From positions 60,442,933 through 60,506,932 of the forward strand of contig CM072886.1 of the NCBI GenBank assembly GCA_037013685.1: a stretch of DNA of 64,000 nucleotides, read 5' to 3'. The stretch is from Acridotheres tristis (taxonomy: Eukaryota; Chordata; Aves; Passeriformes; Sturnidae). Below the pieces are notes generated by a model, which worked only from the letters and a program-made list of their open reading frames with translations, had not been told where the DNA came from and did not search any database. The position numbers and the translations under genes are program-made. Positions 26,754-39,800 of the stretch are shown in pieces. Positions within the stretch are counted from its first letter, which is position 1, and each line of letters begins with the position of its first letter.

Positions 26754-28092
26754 CCAAGAGCATTGTCTATAGGATATTTTCCCAACGCACACGAAGCAGG
26801 ATTTTGGCGGAATGATAGCCAGCCTCCTGTGCTCCATGAGGTTTCAGCTGAAATTTGCACAGCATCAGGATGTCTGTCGCCAGGCTGGTGGTGTCGTCCT
26901 GTGGCCACAAGGCAGCACAGGTGCCACATGCTGTGGGGGAAGAAGTCCAATTTCCCGGTGATGTGGGGATGGTGGTGAGGAAGAGTGGCCCACAGGTGAG
27001 GCAATAGGTCGAGATCCTGTAATAACAGCTGTGTTGTGGAATAGCTCAGCTGGTTATACATCAATAATGCTGGCTGAGTGGAGTCTCTCTGTGCTGGCCA
27101 GCAGGACCTGACTGCTTGTTACTTTTGTTGAATGCCTCCAAGAATGAAGCCCCTGATTTATCTTCCAAAAATAGAGATAATAAATAATTGTTATAACTGC
27201 CTCCTTTTTATAATTACCTCCAAATGGATTTTTTTTTTTCCACAGAGATTCTAATTAAGTTTTACCTTAATTCTAAGTGTGCAGAATCCTTTTACCAGCA
27301 GAAGAGCCTTCTGGGAATTTCTGCTCTGCTTCAGCTTTGAAGGCCTGGTTCTAGTCCATTTTCTGAGACTGTACTCCTTGGGGTTACTATTCTGTTTGAC
27401 TCCCTCCCTAAATACTATGAGAACTCTTTCACTTTTCAGGATTTGAAATCCTTAATAAGATTTGTGTTTTTGAAGGCAAATGTGGTTCCCTGGGAAATCT
27501 GGAGAGACATTCTCTTCTGACATTAGGGGAATTCTCCATCCGTTGAAGGCAATCAGGAATACTGTCCCAAAGGGCTTTATTTGTGCATGGGAAATCTGAG
27601 GGCAGAGCTATGCTGATATTCATGAACTGGACAGCAGTTTCCTCATGGGTGGCTCTCTTTCAGTCTGGCTCCCATGTCCAAAACTGCCAAAGAGATGCCA
27701 GCTTAGAGCATGGGGCTGCTTGGTCAGAATGAACAGAAGGAACAAGGGGAGGAGTTCAGGCTGAAGCACAGGGAGCTTAAGGAAGAGGGCTGTGTCTGCC
27801 AGGTCTGTAGAGAAGGATTTTTCTGTTTTTTTCTGAAAATGGTGGGAAGACTGGTGTGGATAAACTTCTTGGGGCAGTTTTAGTTCTGAGGCTGTGAAGT
27901 GCTTGAAACACAAGGCTCTTTCTCTTTGCCTGTGGTTCCTAAACGTTATTATAATATCCTGTAAACCTGAAAAGAGTAAGGAGAAGAGGAAGGGACCCAG
28001 AAGCAAACTGTTCTTGGAGGAGAACCCCAGGCACATATTACTACAATTCTCTCTTAGAAGATGTCATAGTTGTGCTGATATGCCCATATTAC

Positions 28093-28132
28093 TGGGGTTT
28101 TTTTTTGTTTTGGTGGTTTTTTTGCTTTTTTC
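28093..28132 (+). repeat. G/T-rich low-complexity tract
   Basis: GGGG followed by T9, then GTTTTGGTGG, T7 and GC, and then T6. The tract ends in a 'ttttttctgcag' motif that looks like a splice acceptor, but the following sequence has no recognisable exon. Confidence 0.85.
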
Positions 28133-28936
28133 TGCAGCATCATCTTCATGGGTGGTGATAGGTTACCAGCAAGGAGCACCATGAAGCCATGCCACACTGC
28201 ACATACATCTTTGGTATGGTGTCAAAAGACACACACCTCTCTCTGTCACTTAGGCAATGCTGCATTAGCTGAGCAAATATCTGGAATGGATCAGTGACAT
28301 ATAACTGTGTACAGCACTTCAAAATTAGGAATATGATGCACATGGTTGAAAATCAGCACTGTGTTATGGAGATTGTGAGGTTAGAAACACTCAGATGTCC
28401 CTCTGATCTTCCGAGTGAGGAATTTATCCAGTCTTGATGTGTACATGGAGGGCATGTTTACATCTTTTTTGTTCTTATATATACACATTTGTACATACAT
28501 ATATCTTGAGTGTTTAATACAGTGCACCCAGAATGAAAAGGCATTATTTCCTGTTACAATGCAGATAGTGCATTGAAGAAAAGGTATTATTTACCTTTGT
28601 TTAGTGGTAGAGTGGTGGTAGGTGGCTGGAAATCTGACAAGTTTGTGATAGTTTAATGAGTTTTTTTGTGTAATGTGTTAGCCTTCAGGAGAAGTTTGGC
28701 TGCTGCTGCCTTACAGGACTGCAGCTCAACGTATGGTTTAGGTACATTATTTCTGAAATAAACCAGCCACCTGGGGGCAATTATCTTGTGTGCAGTGTCT
28801 TTTCTGCATAAAGTTTTTTAACCACAATGTGGGGAGTGAAACTCAAGGAGTTAGAGAAATAATAAACACTAGGTAAACGAGCACCTAATTAGCCTTCCTC
28901 ATGTAGGTTTACTTGCTTTTTGGTATGTCAGAACAG

Positions 28937-28950
28937 CCTTCTGGTGGTTG
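28937..28950 (-). promoter_or_regulatory. CTCF-like motif (marginal)
   Basis: On the - strand the motif reads about CCACCAGAAGGCTG, with two departures from the CTCF core consensus. It is reported because it is the third partial match in the window; it may be chance. Confidence 0.2.
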
Positions 28951-31900
28951 TAGCACTTCCCTTTGGTAATTAGTCTGGTCCCAAGGAGTGAAATAGTCCC
29001 GAGGTTTTCTGCCAGCTTCTATCACTGTCACATATTGTGGGGTGGAGACCATGAACACTGCTGTTCTGGGATCCACAGGAAGGCTGATAAATTCACTGTC
29101 CAGCTATTTCTCTGTCTCTTACTATCTAATGCATCTTCCTTCAGGAAATATAGGTTCAAGGCAGCTAGCTGGATTGCTCTGGGTGCTTTGTAGTCAACTT
29201 TATTATTTCATTCTCAATTTTGATGATGGCACTACCTGTCAAAAAGTGTCCATTTCCTCAAATTGTGAAGTGGTGGGAGCATGACTGAGGTTCTTGCCAT
29301 AGTCCTCAGATGGCCACAGTAGACCATGGTGCATGAAAACTCAGTCAGTTGTGTGCTGAAAACCCTGCCTGTCTGGAGGTAGTGCTATACAGTAGCTGAG
29401 AACATTGCCAAAAATGACCAAAGCTTTTTGGAAGAAAACAAATAGAATAAGTTGGCAGGGGGACAAGGGCATTTTTTGGCTTTTTTTTACTTACACATTT
29501 AAGTATATCATTGATAACTCTGCTCTTGTAAATAAATAGCCCCACACCATGCTATACTCACTGGATATCAGCTTGTTAATAGAACATCTCATCACAAAGA
29601 TCTGACCTGCAATGGCAGGGATTTACAGTAATACATCAGTCCAGTGGCCATCTTGGAAATGTGTGCGAGTAAGTTGGTTGTGGTCATTGTGGCTCATTGG
29701 TTTAATAAGCACAGTGTGTTCATCTATGCTGTGTTCAGCTGTTTTGGCTTGGTGTAAGCTGCTTTTAAAAGTCTTCTTTATAGATATGGAGATGGCACAC
29801 GAGAAATAAATATTTCAATTATTTATCTGCCATGAAGATAAGATGTAAATGTGGCTTATTTCTGCCTTACCATATCTGAAATCAACTCTAAACAAAAATA
29901 GAATAAGTCTAGATCTCTGAGAAACTGTCTTGATGAATAGCTCAATACAATCATAAACCCATCAGACTTGATGTACTACTCCTGGTTATATAAATCTTCT
30001 AGTTGCTATAGTGAAAAGGTTACAGATGATTGCTAGCTCTTGCAGATCACTGGATTAATAACTTACATCCAAGTCCACCTTACAAGTTGAGATCTAAGAC
30101 TATAAAAATGCAGTTCAGTCCTGTATTTGTCACTTTATGTGAATCTGATCCATTAATGACAGATCAAGCCTATTGAGTAGAAATCAGTGCTGATTTAGCC
30201 AAGGCGAGAACTTCAAACCTAGTGATGGTGTTCTTGCTACTCTAAAGAATAAATGACTAATTTTGAAATATTTGTATTTGATTGAAATGCTTTGACTAAA
30301 CCATTTGATTGAACTGTTGCATAGGAATAGATATGTATCTATTATGAAACTCCTGACCTGTTGTGTGTCTCAGAATAATTCCTCACGTCTTGTGATTCTG
30401 CAAGTCTGGGATTAGTTGTCAGAGGAAATTGTTGCAGGGGAAGGCAGCACCCAGTGTAGGGCTGCGCTAAGGATAGATCTGAAGAGCAGGCAATGAGCTG
30501 GAACAAGTTACCCTTCATTTGGGATGCATGGATTTTTGAAGATGACCCTGACTGGGGAAGAGTAACCTGCCAGTTTATGCACACTTTCACAATTCCCAGA
30601 GGAGAGGGTATCAGTGACAGGAGACCCTGTTAGAGGAAAATGAGCATAAGCCTTTTCCACACAGCACTGCTGCAAGTTATCAGTGGCATATTAATGAGTA
30701 TGCACTCTGAACTTGGTTACAGTCATTATTTTTATAGAGCTGCTATTTTCCCTCAGTTGTGTTTGCTTGGGTATCCCCATTAGGTGAAGTGACGAATGAA
30801 GGAGAAAATAGCTTACAAAACACACAGTTCTGATGCTATGGTTTTTGCAATTTGTGGAATTCAATAATCTATGAAGATTATTACTAGAAGGATGAATTAT
30901 GGCTGTTAGGCATTTTTAAATTTGTAGATCTGCACTGTTTTACCAGAAATTATCTCTGTAATGAAGGAATAAAAACTAAGTCATCATAATTACCCTGATT
31001 GACCTTAGGATGGAAAAGATCTTTCTAAATCTGATTCTTATTCATTAATACCAAGTCACTAAGCAGCACAAATACGATCTGGATCAAGTGTCAAATTAAG
31101 CAGAACACAGAGTGGAATTTATGTTGGGATTGTGCCAGCTGTGGGAGGAAAGACAATACCTAATCCAGCATAAAGTATGCTAGAAATGAGACGCCCCTTC
31201 AGTTTTTAATTTTTTTTCTTCTTTTAGATCGTGCTTGTGTGGAATGAATTTGTCATAGCTCAGCATTTTTCTAATGGGTTTGATTCAACAGAAATTGCCT
31301 TAAAACCTAATGCTCTGCTATACAGAAGAGTGGCCTTGGTCAGAAGCTCTGATCAAGACTTTTTAGTCATAGGAATGTCCCTGTGGGAAAACTGTGCTCT
31401 CTTCAATTCTCGGAGGGATTTTCAGCTTATCTTGCCAGCTGTGGAAGTGCAGGAAGTCAGGATTTTTCAGCAGGGTTGTACCACTTGTATTCTTAAACTG
31501 GGTTTCTCACAATTAGTGATGACAGGTTCCTCTCCCTGCCTAAGGCTGTTGGGCAGGGATTGCCTGTGGCTTATTTTGCTTACAGTGATAGTTCCAGCTC
31601 GCGGTATTGCAGGCACATCTAAGTGCTTGCAGGAGCTGTGGATACAGTTTGGTTGTCCCTCCCTCAAATGTATGTAGCTAAACTTAATTAATTCAATTAA
31701 CCGTCAGCCTTCCAAACTTGGAATTGGAGATCAGGAAGGGCTGGAAAAGAGCAGAGTGATTTTACAAGTACTTGGCATCACTGCATGCTCTGAGCTTCTG
31801 TGTGAACATAAAGCTGAAAGCCACTGCTCCACACTGCCAGCCTAATCCTAGCGAGTTGTGCCACTGGAGCAGATCCTGGACTGCTGTTGCTGCTCACACA

Positions 31901-34900
31901 GAAAACGTGGAGTTGTGTTGCTAAGCCTGCCTCTTCCCTTGCAATGGCAAACTTGCCATTCAGGGACAAAAGTCCTCTCAAATCAATTGAGAATATCTCA
32001 ATCGAGAATATGGATTGAGCACCCTTATGAGTTTGTGCTGTGCTTGTCACATGCCCCAATTCCCAAAGCCTTCCCTGATGTTACAGAAAAGTATTTTTCA
32101 TATGCCAGAGGCATGGGTCAACTTCTCCAGGATACAAACACTATGAAACCAAGCTGCTCCATTTGTCTGTGAGGTGTATTTACAAAGTAGGTATGAGTTG
32201 TTGAATTTGCTTTATTTTAGGGTGACAAAAAAACCACCTTTCTGATATGTCTTTTATATGGGGAATAGCTTCTGCATCCTAATATCTGCAAGGTTAAAAT
32301 TATTGCTCTTTTTATCTGTGAAGAAAAATTGTACAACTAATTATACAAGGGCATTTTATGTTGGTTTTATTTCTCAGAAAAACTTGTCCTTTTCCAAATA
32401 CATATATTGCAGAAGTTCAGTTTCCAAAATAGGCTCTTGTCTTAGATTTTGAGAGAGGAGGTTTGGCTGGGAGCAGAGAGAAAAAGCAGCTATATGTTGT
32501 TTCTACGGGGTGTATTTATAGATGTTTATGAATGCAACTGCATTCCAATAGTTTTAAAAAGGCATGCTGAACAGGATATACAATGTATCTCCTTATTTGA
32601 ACGAGCTTTGAAAAAAACACTGCCATACTCCTTTTTTTAGCTGGTTTTCCTCAGGAAACACAGCTTAAGAGATCATGCTCTATCCTTGTCTGCACATCTG
32701 CACACATCTCCTTTTACTCTTCTCAGCACTTTCACTGGTTTTAACCAAATTTGACAGAAGTTCTAAAGATAATTGGTTCTTCTGAGCCTACAAAGCTGCA
32801 TGACTCATGGAAGTAAGTAGAGTTGATATATTGTTCATGTCCACATTGACATAAAGTCAGCACATAACTGTGTTACTGGGCAGCAGAGATCAGCAGAGGA
32901 GAGTGATGTTATGAATGTCCTGAAAGCAGGGGAAAGTCTGTGCCTTGAGCATACACAGTATTAGACAGAGTGTCTGTGGAATCCTGATTGATAGGAGACG
33001 AAGCAGTTTTCATTAGTTTTGCTTCTCAAGGAACTTTTGTACTGCTGAGAGTTAGTAGTAACAATATGTCAACAGATTCTATAACCATCTATTCAGCAAA
33101 TTAATTTTTTTATGTCTGCATAGATCTGGAAAAAATAGCACTGTATTTAAAATATGTTTTTATATCTTAACTCATGTTTTCTGATTAAGTTTTTCTTGTG
33201 TTTGTCCTCAAAAGAGCTATATAGCACCCTATGTGAAGACACAATATATATGAGTTTCCAGACTAATTGCACCCTAAAGAAATTCAGTTTAGAAAACCAG
33301 ATAATTTTAATGAAAAATATAATTTATTTTTCCTCTGGAAAAGGAGTATAATGAAGAAAATCTGGAGTGGTTTTAATCATCATAGTATAATCCCATATTA
33401 AGCAGATACCTATGGACCTTCACAGCAGGTTTCCACGACCCAGGGAGTTGCTTCTTCCCTTCCCTGGGAAGAGTCAACTGCAACTCCTGAAATAAAACCA
33501 AGCATCACATTCAAGAAGGAGATCCAAGAGATGCAGGAGATACCCTGAGACCAGGGATAAGATTGCAAGAACTGAAGAGGCTGTATGGCAAACAATCCAG
33601 TCTCTAGTCCCCTCCTGTGATTTGGCATAGCCAGCAAAGAGATATAAAACTATGGATTGTTCTCCCAGTATTCCTTCCAGTGCTGTAACTGAAATTACAC
33701 AGTTACCTACTGCTAATTTGAGCAATAGGGAATTTAATCACTTCTTGCTGCCTGACCAAAAAAATCTAGAAAGATGGATTTTACTACTTTTTAAGACTTA
33801 CTGGGACACCACTGAGCTTCTCCTAGTTTCTCATTTTAAAACAAAAGGGCAAAACCTTGTTCCAGAAATAGAAAACTGACAGTGTGCAAATCTACCTCCA
33901 ACTGAACTCCCCAGCCCCTTCTGTTTTCATTTCCTGAAATTCCTTTAATATGAAAGCGTTTGCCTTCTTTGCACACAGAAAGGCATCCCATTTTCATCTT
34001 GCTGGGTGCTGACACTGCATTCCTGTCTGTCTGCTGAGTTATTGTCTGGATTAATATTCATTAATTATGTTGCCTCAATGAGGCTGTGCTTGGTAAACAG
34101 CTTCTTGAGGGCATTACAGGTTTTCCTGTGGATGGTGTTTAGCGTCCAGAAGATTAAAATGTTAGACCATGGGTATAATTTAAATTGAACAAATGCTAGC
34201 CCTTCTTAGATGTTTTAGAGGATGGATAAGAGGAAGGGAAGAGGAAGAAAGTATAGAATTGCTCTCACATCTATTGCAGGGACTGCCCTGTTGTTGTGCA
34301 GACAAGCCCACAGTGTCTGGTACTCATCAGCTGCAAATAAAGGGAAGCATACTAAACCAACCTTTTCCTACTACAACTCAGAACTCTAAGATATGTTTTT
34401 TAATGCTATTCATGTTCATTTGCATAATCAGTTTTTCTGAAAATGATTCAGGTATTAACATGCATCTGAACAGGCCTCTTTCCTCCCTGCAAAGGTAAAT
34501 CCCTCTGGTGAACTGAGCATTATAAATTTAAATCCAGGATGTGGGCTTGGTTGACGCATTGTACTTAGCAAGACAGGTACAAATAGATTGAAAAGAAAAA
34601 ACTTGCTCTGAATCTTTCTGTGTTCCTATACCCAAAGGAGTTTGCTTTAAAGAAGATTATGAATGTTTTAAGATTATCTTAAGGTAATATGTAAGCAATT
34701 AAGGAACCATGAGCAGAGGAAAGTTGGGGTTGTTTTAGCACAAATGTTGATTGACAGTAATCTTTCAAAAGAATCAAAGGTCTTGAGGATGATGAAAGTT
34801 CAAGCCAAACTTTCCTTCTCAAGTGGAAGATAACTCTACTTGTTGATATGAGCATGACTTCTTGCATGACAGTAAAAGTTTACTCTGTAGCACCTGTAAT

Positions 34901-34950
34901 CCAGGGATTTTAATGTCTGCATATAATTTAATGACTGTTAGAGGTACAGT

Positions 34951-34956
<6 letters not shown>

Positions 34957-34983
<27 letters not shown>
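34957..34983 (+). repeat. 27-base poly(T) run
   Basis: An uninterrupted T27 homopolymer within AT-rich unique sequence. It could be the reverse-strand tail of an old retrotransposed sequence, but nothing recognisable lies on the adjacent side, so it is annotated only as a simple repeat. Confidence 0.97.
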
Positions 34984-35067
34984 AATGGAGAGAGAATGCT
35001 GCCAAATCTTGCCTGGTTAAATTGACTTTGTCCATTCAGAAGGCAGAGCTGTGGGGTTTTTTTTAAT

Positions 35068-35075
35068 ATGCAAAT
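35068..35075 (+). promoter_or_regulatory. Octamer (POU) motif
   Basis: A second perfect ATGCAAAT in the context TTAATATGCAAATTACA, sharing 11 of the flanking bases with the site at 20224-20231. It lies just upstream of the inverted repeat at 35123-35159. Function is unproven. Confidence 0.25.
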
Positions 35076-35122
35076 TACATTTCTCTATTTGTTTAAAACA
35101 AAGCCCAGATATAAGCTTAGTT

Positions 35123-35159
35123 GTACTTTTAAGTCTTCTTTTAAAGTGTTTAAAAGTAC
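35123..35159. repeat. Inverted repeat, 10-bp arms
   Basis: GTACTTTTAA at 35123-35132 is the exact reverse complement of TTAAAAGTAC at 35150-35159, with a 17-base spacer that contains its own CTTTTAAAG palindrome. A third related copy (TTAAAAGTAG, then AAGTACTT) follows at about 35169-35186. AT-rich chance structure is possible. Confidence 0.85.
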
Positions 35160-36720
35160 CAGCAGTAGTTAAAAGTAGAAGTACTTGTAAAAGGACTTTA
35201 TTTTCCTGGACTTCAAATGTATCTCTTAAAAGATAGCTACTGTTTGGAGGTTGCAACTAAACTCTAGGAGAAGTTAATACCTTGCTCCATATTTGAAACT
35301 CTTGGTGTATTCCTTGATCCTGTGCCAGCTAGCCCCTTTCCAAATTGCAGTAGTCATACCTCTGTAAAATTCACTGGAAATTAGGCAAGCATTTCAAGGT
35401 GTGCTCAAGGATTCTGTATTGTCATTAGCTGTATTTGACTTTTCAAGTGTACCAAAAGCAAGAGTACTTATGGGACAAACCTTTTCAGTAGCTGGCCTGG
35501 GGAAATGGGTTACTGTGAGAAAAAGGATCTGAACAGGCCACCTCCCATTCTTTCATGCACAAGTTCTGAGTAATAAAAGATAGATGTCAAGAAAGCTCTC
35601 TGCTTACCCTGAAGAAGAATGGGCAACAGCTAACTAGTGACAATCTTCATTTTCATACAGTATGCACATACAGTATTATTTATATTCAGCATGCATATGA
35701 AGTGACATCTTATTTGAGCTTTGTCCCATAGAGTGGTGTATGTTGTGTTGTGTAATCTTCTTTTGTGCTCTGATTTTAGGTAAAGATAGCAACTTCTTTC
35801 CCTTAAACCATGAAAGAGATGCTCAGCAGAATACTGGATAGCCTGGATTTACAGTTAATGCATTTGTGTCAGTAAGGGTTTGAGAAAGCAAGGTAAGACA
35901 GGTAGGGTGAAGGTTTCTGCTGGTCAAGAGGCTTTGTGCTGGAGAGGCAGCTTGTGGGGAAGGCAAGCATTGATTCTGAGCAGCTGAAACTGAGGAAAGC
36001 CTGCTCTGGTGAACCAGCCTGTATATGTAAGAGATTGGGCTTTTCATTGGACTTGGTTGCTGAAATTGCTTTACCAGTTTGGCATCACTGCAATTTTTAA
36101 AAATAAGTGACCTTGTTGTTCCATAGTTTTAGATACCCATCATGCTGCTTAAATGAGAAAGTGGTATCTTATGTTGTTATTTACTTTTCCTGTGAACCTT
36201 AATGACTAAGGAAGAGTAGATGGAAAAAACCAGAAAATTTCATATTTGCATGTTTTAGGCCTGGAAGTGAGCAGTGTTCCAGGGATAACTTTGCAGGTGG
36301 AAGTTACTTGAAAAGGGACTTACTCAATTCAACCACTTAAGAGACCACAGGATTTGGCCTGTAGAACTTTAGTATGGTTATTGTTATTGATATCAGGAGT
36401 ATGCTTCACAGGTATTATAAAGTCTAGCATAAATGTCCAATCTAAGCTTTCCTTAAGGAAAGGGTAAACTTAATGTTCATTTTATGTTAACAATTAAATC
36501 CCTTAGGTAACTGTGTCAATTGCTGACTTTTTTTTTAATGTATTTTTTTCATTAGTAGCAAAAGAGTGAACTTTTCAATTGTTTCTTGAGCAAACTGAAA
36601 TGAATGGAAACATATAAACAGAGTTAAAAACATATCAAGACAGTTCTGAGAAGCCAGTTGGGAAATAGCAGCAGGAACCTAAGCTACAGTTCTGCTGAAA
36701 CTAATGTTCTGATACCCTTT

Positions 36721-36831
36721 TAAACCCCCCCACCCCCAAATCCCCAAAACAAAACAACAAAACCCAAAACAACAATAAAGCCATAAAAACCCCAAACAAA
36801 ACCAAAAAACTAACCCCCCGTGAAACAAAAC
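36721..36831 (+). repeat. A/C-rich low-complexity tract
   Basis: About 110 bases of nearly pure A and C with C5-C7 blocks, AACAAAACAACAAAAC-type phrases and an internal CAATAAAG. Simple low-complexity DNA without a recognisable transposon. Confidence 0.95.
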
Positions 36832-39800
36832 CAGAATCCTACTCTATGAGCTCATCAGGACAAGGACTTTTTATCCATGTGTTAATCTCCTTCAGAAGTA
36901 GTTTACATAGCTAAGATGCTTCCTAGTTTAGGCCGACTATGCTAAGGACCTTTTGTGGCTACAGTTTAGGATATAACAACTCTTCATAGCTTGTGTTTGA
37001 AGTGGCTAAAGCTATTTAGCTTTTATGGGCAGATCCATTAACCCACACACTGTTCTGCCCAAGTAACAATAACAGAAACTTAAACTTTCTTCTTACAATG
37101 AAATACTTTTGTCTAATGCAAACAAAGCAAACCCTTTTATAGATAAACTGAGTGTAATCAAAGTTGTGTGTATTCTGAACATTAGTGCATACACTTGAGC
37201 ATAAAACCTACAGAAAATTAACAAACATGCTACCAATGCCAGTTCATAGTTGCAAATAATAATATTGTGCTTGGAACCCAGTTTGCTGATTTTCAGAAAG
37301 CTAGATCTCAGTTCAGTTAGACTATCAGGATAAGAGCCTATCTGCATGATCTCATCTCAAAATAACACAGAGGAAAAACTTAAGTAATGGTGAGGGTGGG
37401 GATATGCATCCGCTGAGATCCTTTCCAGAATAAAACATTCATTACTTTTTGCTTTGAACAGAGTTTCAGAAATGAGCACCAATCTTCAGTAATAATGTGA
37501 ATGCCTGCATAGAGTAAGCATCCCAGATAATTGACTCTGTGGCTGCAACAGATGGAACCTTTTATACCACCAGCTGAGACAAGGTGGAGCTGAGGGTAAC
37601 ACTGCTTTTGCAGGCCTGGAAAGAAGGAAACCACTCTTCTTTTGCTTGTGTAGAAGAGGGACTATTGTGTTCTCTATCATGTCCCTCTCAGGCTCCACTT
37701 GAACTCCCAGAGGACTGTTTGGCAGTACAGAAGCTTTGGTTTATTTAATACAGAAAGACCTTTCTTCTTCTTCACCAATAATGTTTTGATCTTTGCTGGG
37801 ATTGAGAAGTACTTCATTCATTACGACTGCTTGGCAGTGACATAAAGACATCCAGTGTTTAGCAGGTCTTCTGAATGTACATTGCTTGGAAAGAAATCTG
37901 TGCTTCTTCACATATAAACATCTCTTAGTCCTATGATGCCTGGACAGCTGTGTTGTGTTCAAGCTTCATCCCTTAATGTACCTCTTCACAAAACTCAAAT
38001 TGTACCACTTACGAAGGGTGGAATTGCTTTTCTTTGACCATGCCGCTTGGATCTTGTACTCAGTTTTGTTGAATTATTTCTTTTTTTTTTTATGATGTTG
38101 GGAGCTGCGAACAGCACTAAGGATGGTGAGGTACAGGTCTACTGTGGTTCCTGCTTTGATGTCTGAGCTCAACAGAGCAGGCTATTCTTGATGGGTCCAT
38201 AAATCATTTAGTCTATTCAGGTCACTGTCTGAAGTAGATAAAAAATAAAAACCTGATAAAGTGTTTGTGCATGTTTCATTTTCATGTGTAGAGAGACAGG
38301 TCTATATATTGGTACTGTTTGCCTTTGCCAGTCCAGGCAGTAGGGTGTTACTTTGTGCACTATGCTCTGGTCACTTAGCAATCATCTCTAGAAACAGATG
38401 TTAAACAGCCTAAATACAATTGGTATGATTTCTGGAAACCTTTTTTCTCTCCTTGTTCAGAGCTTGGTGGAGGCGAGAGTCACTCTCTCAGCAAGTGACA
38501 TTAAGTAGCCGTGTCACATTTTGAGAAACTGCAGTTGTTCATTGTTGCCAAGAGGTGCATCCTCTCAACGTGTGCCTCCCATCTTCCTGTTCTCCTTGTA
38601 CTGGCAGGCTCTCAAATGTCCTAAACATCAGGGATTTTACTTGAACCTGCTACCTCAATGGGATTACAAACGAGAGAGTATTGTACATGTCCTCCCTGCA
38701 CTTACAGGCATCTCTCTCTGTATCATATTAGCCATTTGTGATTTAAAAACGAGGGAAAATACGTAATTTATCATACTTTTTCTAAGTCTGCATTTAATTC
38801 TGTATAGAATTTCAGGTCCATCTCTAGAGAGGGAATATGATGCAGTATTGTTTCGGAAAGAATTACATGGAATTACCTGGGGGCTGCCTACACAAGTACC
38901 TGCATGAAGCACTGCTGTCTGCTTCCTGGCAAGGGCATGCACTTCTGAGGTGTGGTGCTCCACTTGCAATGTGCCTGATCCACAAAGGATGCTTTAGCAC
39001 TCCTGCTGGACTGGACTTCTCAAACGGCTTGGGGTTAATTTCTACGACATGTTGGCAATTGTGAGCACCTGAGAAAAAGGGTACTGAAAATCTGGGTGAC
39101 TTTTGACAGGTGGAGCGTTTCATGGAGCAGTGCTTGTTTGTGGGTGCTAAAAAATGACATGGGTATCGTGTATGCCTAGGGTCTGTTGACTTAGATTTTG
39201 GCTAAATCTTCTCTTCAATTTTGAAGCTTCTCAAGCCATACTAATGCTGACTTTGAAGAATGCTCCAAGGTTTCTCTCTTTCTGCCTCTCACCCTTGGTG
39301 TGAGTTTGTATTTTGGAACAACTTTGGATTAAGTGGCGTTTCCTTGCAAGTTCTAAAATAGTAGATATTTCCTTTGAAGCAATGATGTTAGGATGTTTGA
39401 CAGAAATTGCTAAATCTAATGACCTTTGATTAAAGCCTGCAGCTGTACGATAATACAGCAAAGACAACTTTTAAGATGGATTCAGAAGCCAGGAATTTAG
39501 AAACCATTTTCAACATTTCAGCCTACACAGATTACTAAATAAAGGATTTCAACAAGTGAGACAGTGTTTTTGTTTGTAAAAGTGGGCGCTTAGTACAGTG
39601 GGGTGATGAATTAAGGACAGCCGGAATACATCAGAGTATACTTTCCCACACATCCAGTACGGTTGAGCATTAATACATTTTCATCCCTTTGTAATTATTT
39701 TCTCTTCGCAGCTATTTCCAGATTGTTACCATCTGTAACTGTGACACTTTTACAAGAAAATTAATTCAGTCAATTCGGTTTCTGTGATTTTTATTATTGT

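Larger units (their letters stand above)
22869..34956. other. Unique non-coding sequence with two CpG-richer patches
   Basis: Mostly unique DNA. The patches at about 23650-23950 and 26780-27012 have clearly more CpG dinucleotides than their surroundings and could be regulatory. A G8 run lies at 24986-24993. An open frame of 148 codons (31231-31677, +) follows a pyrimidine tract and AG but resembles no known protein. No gene is supported. Confidence 0.65.
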
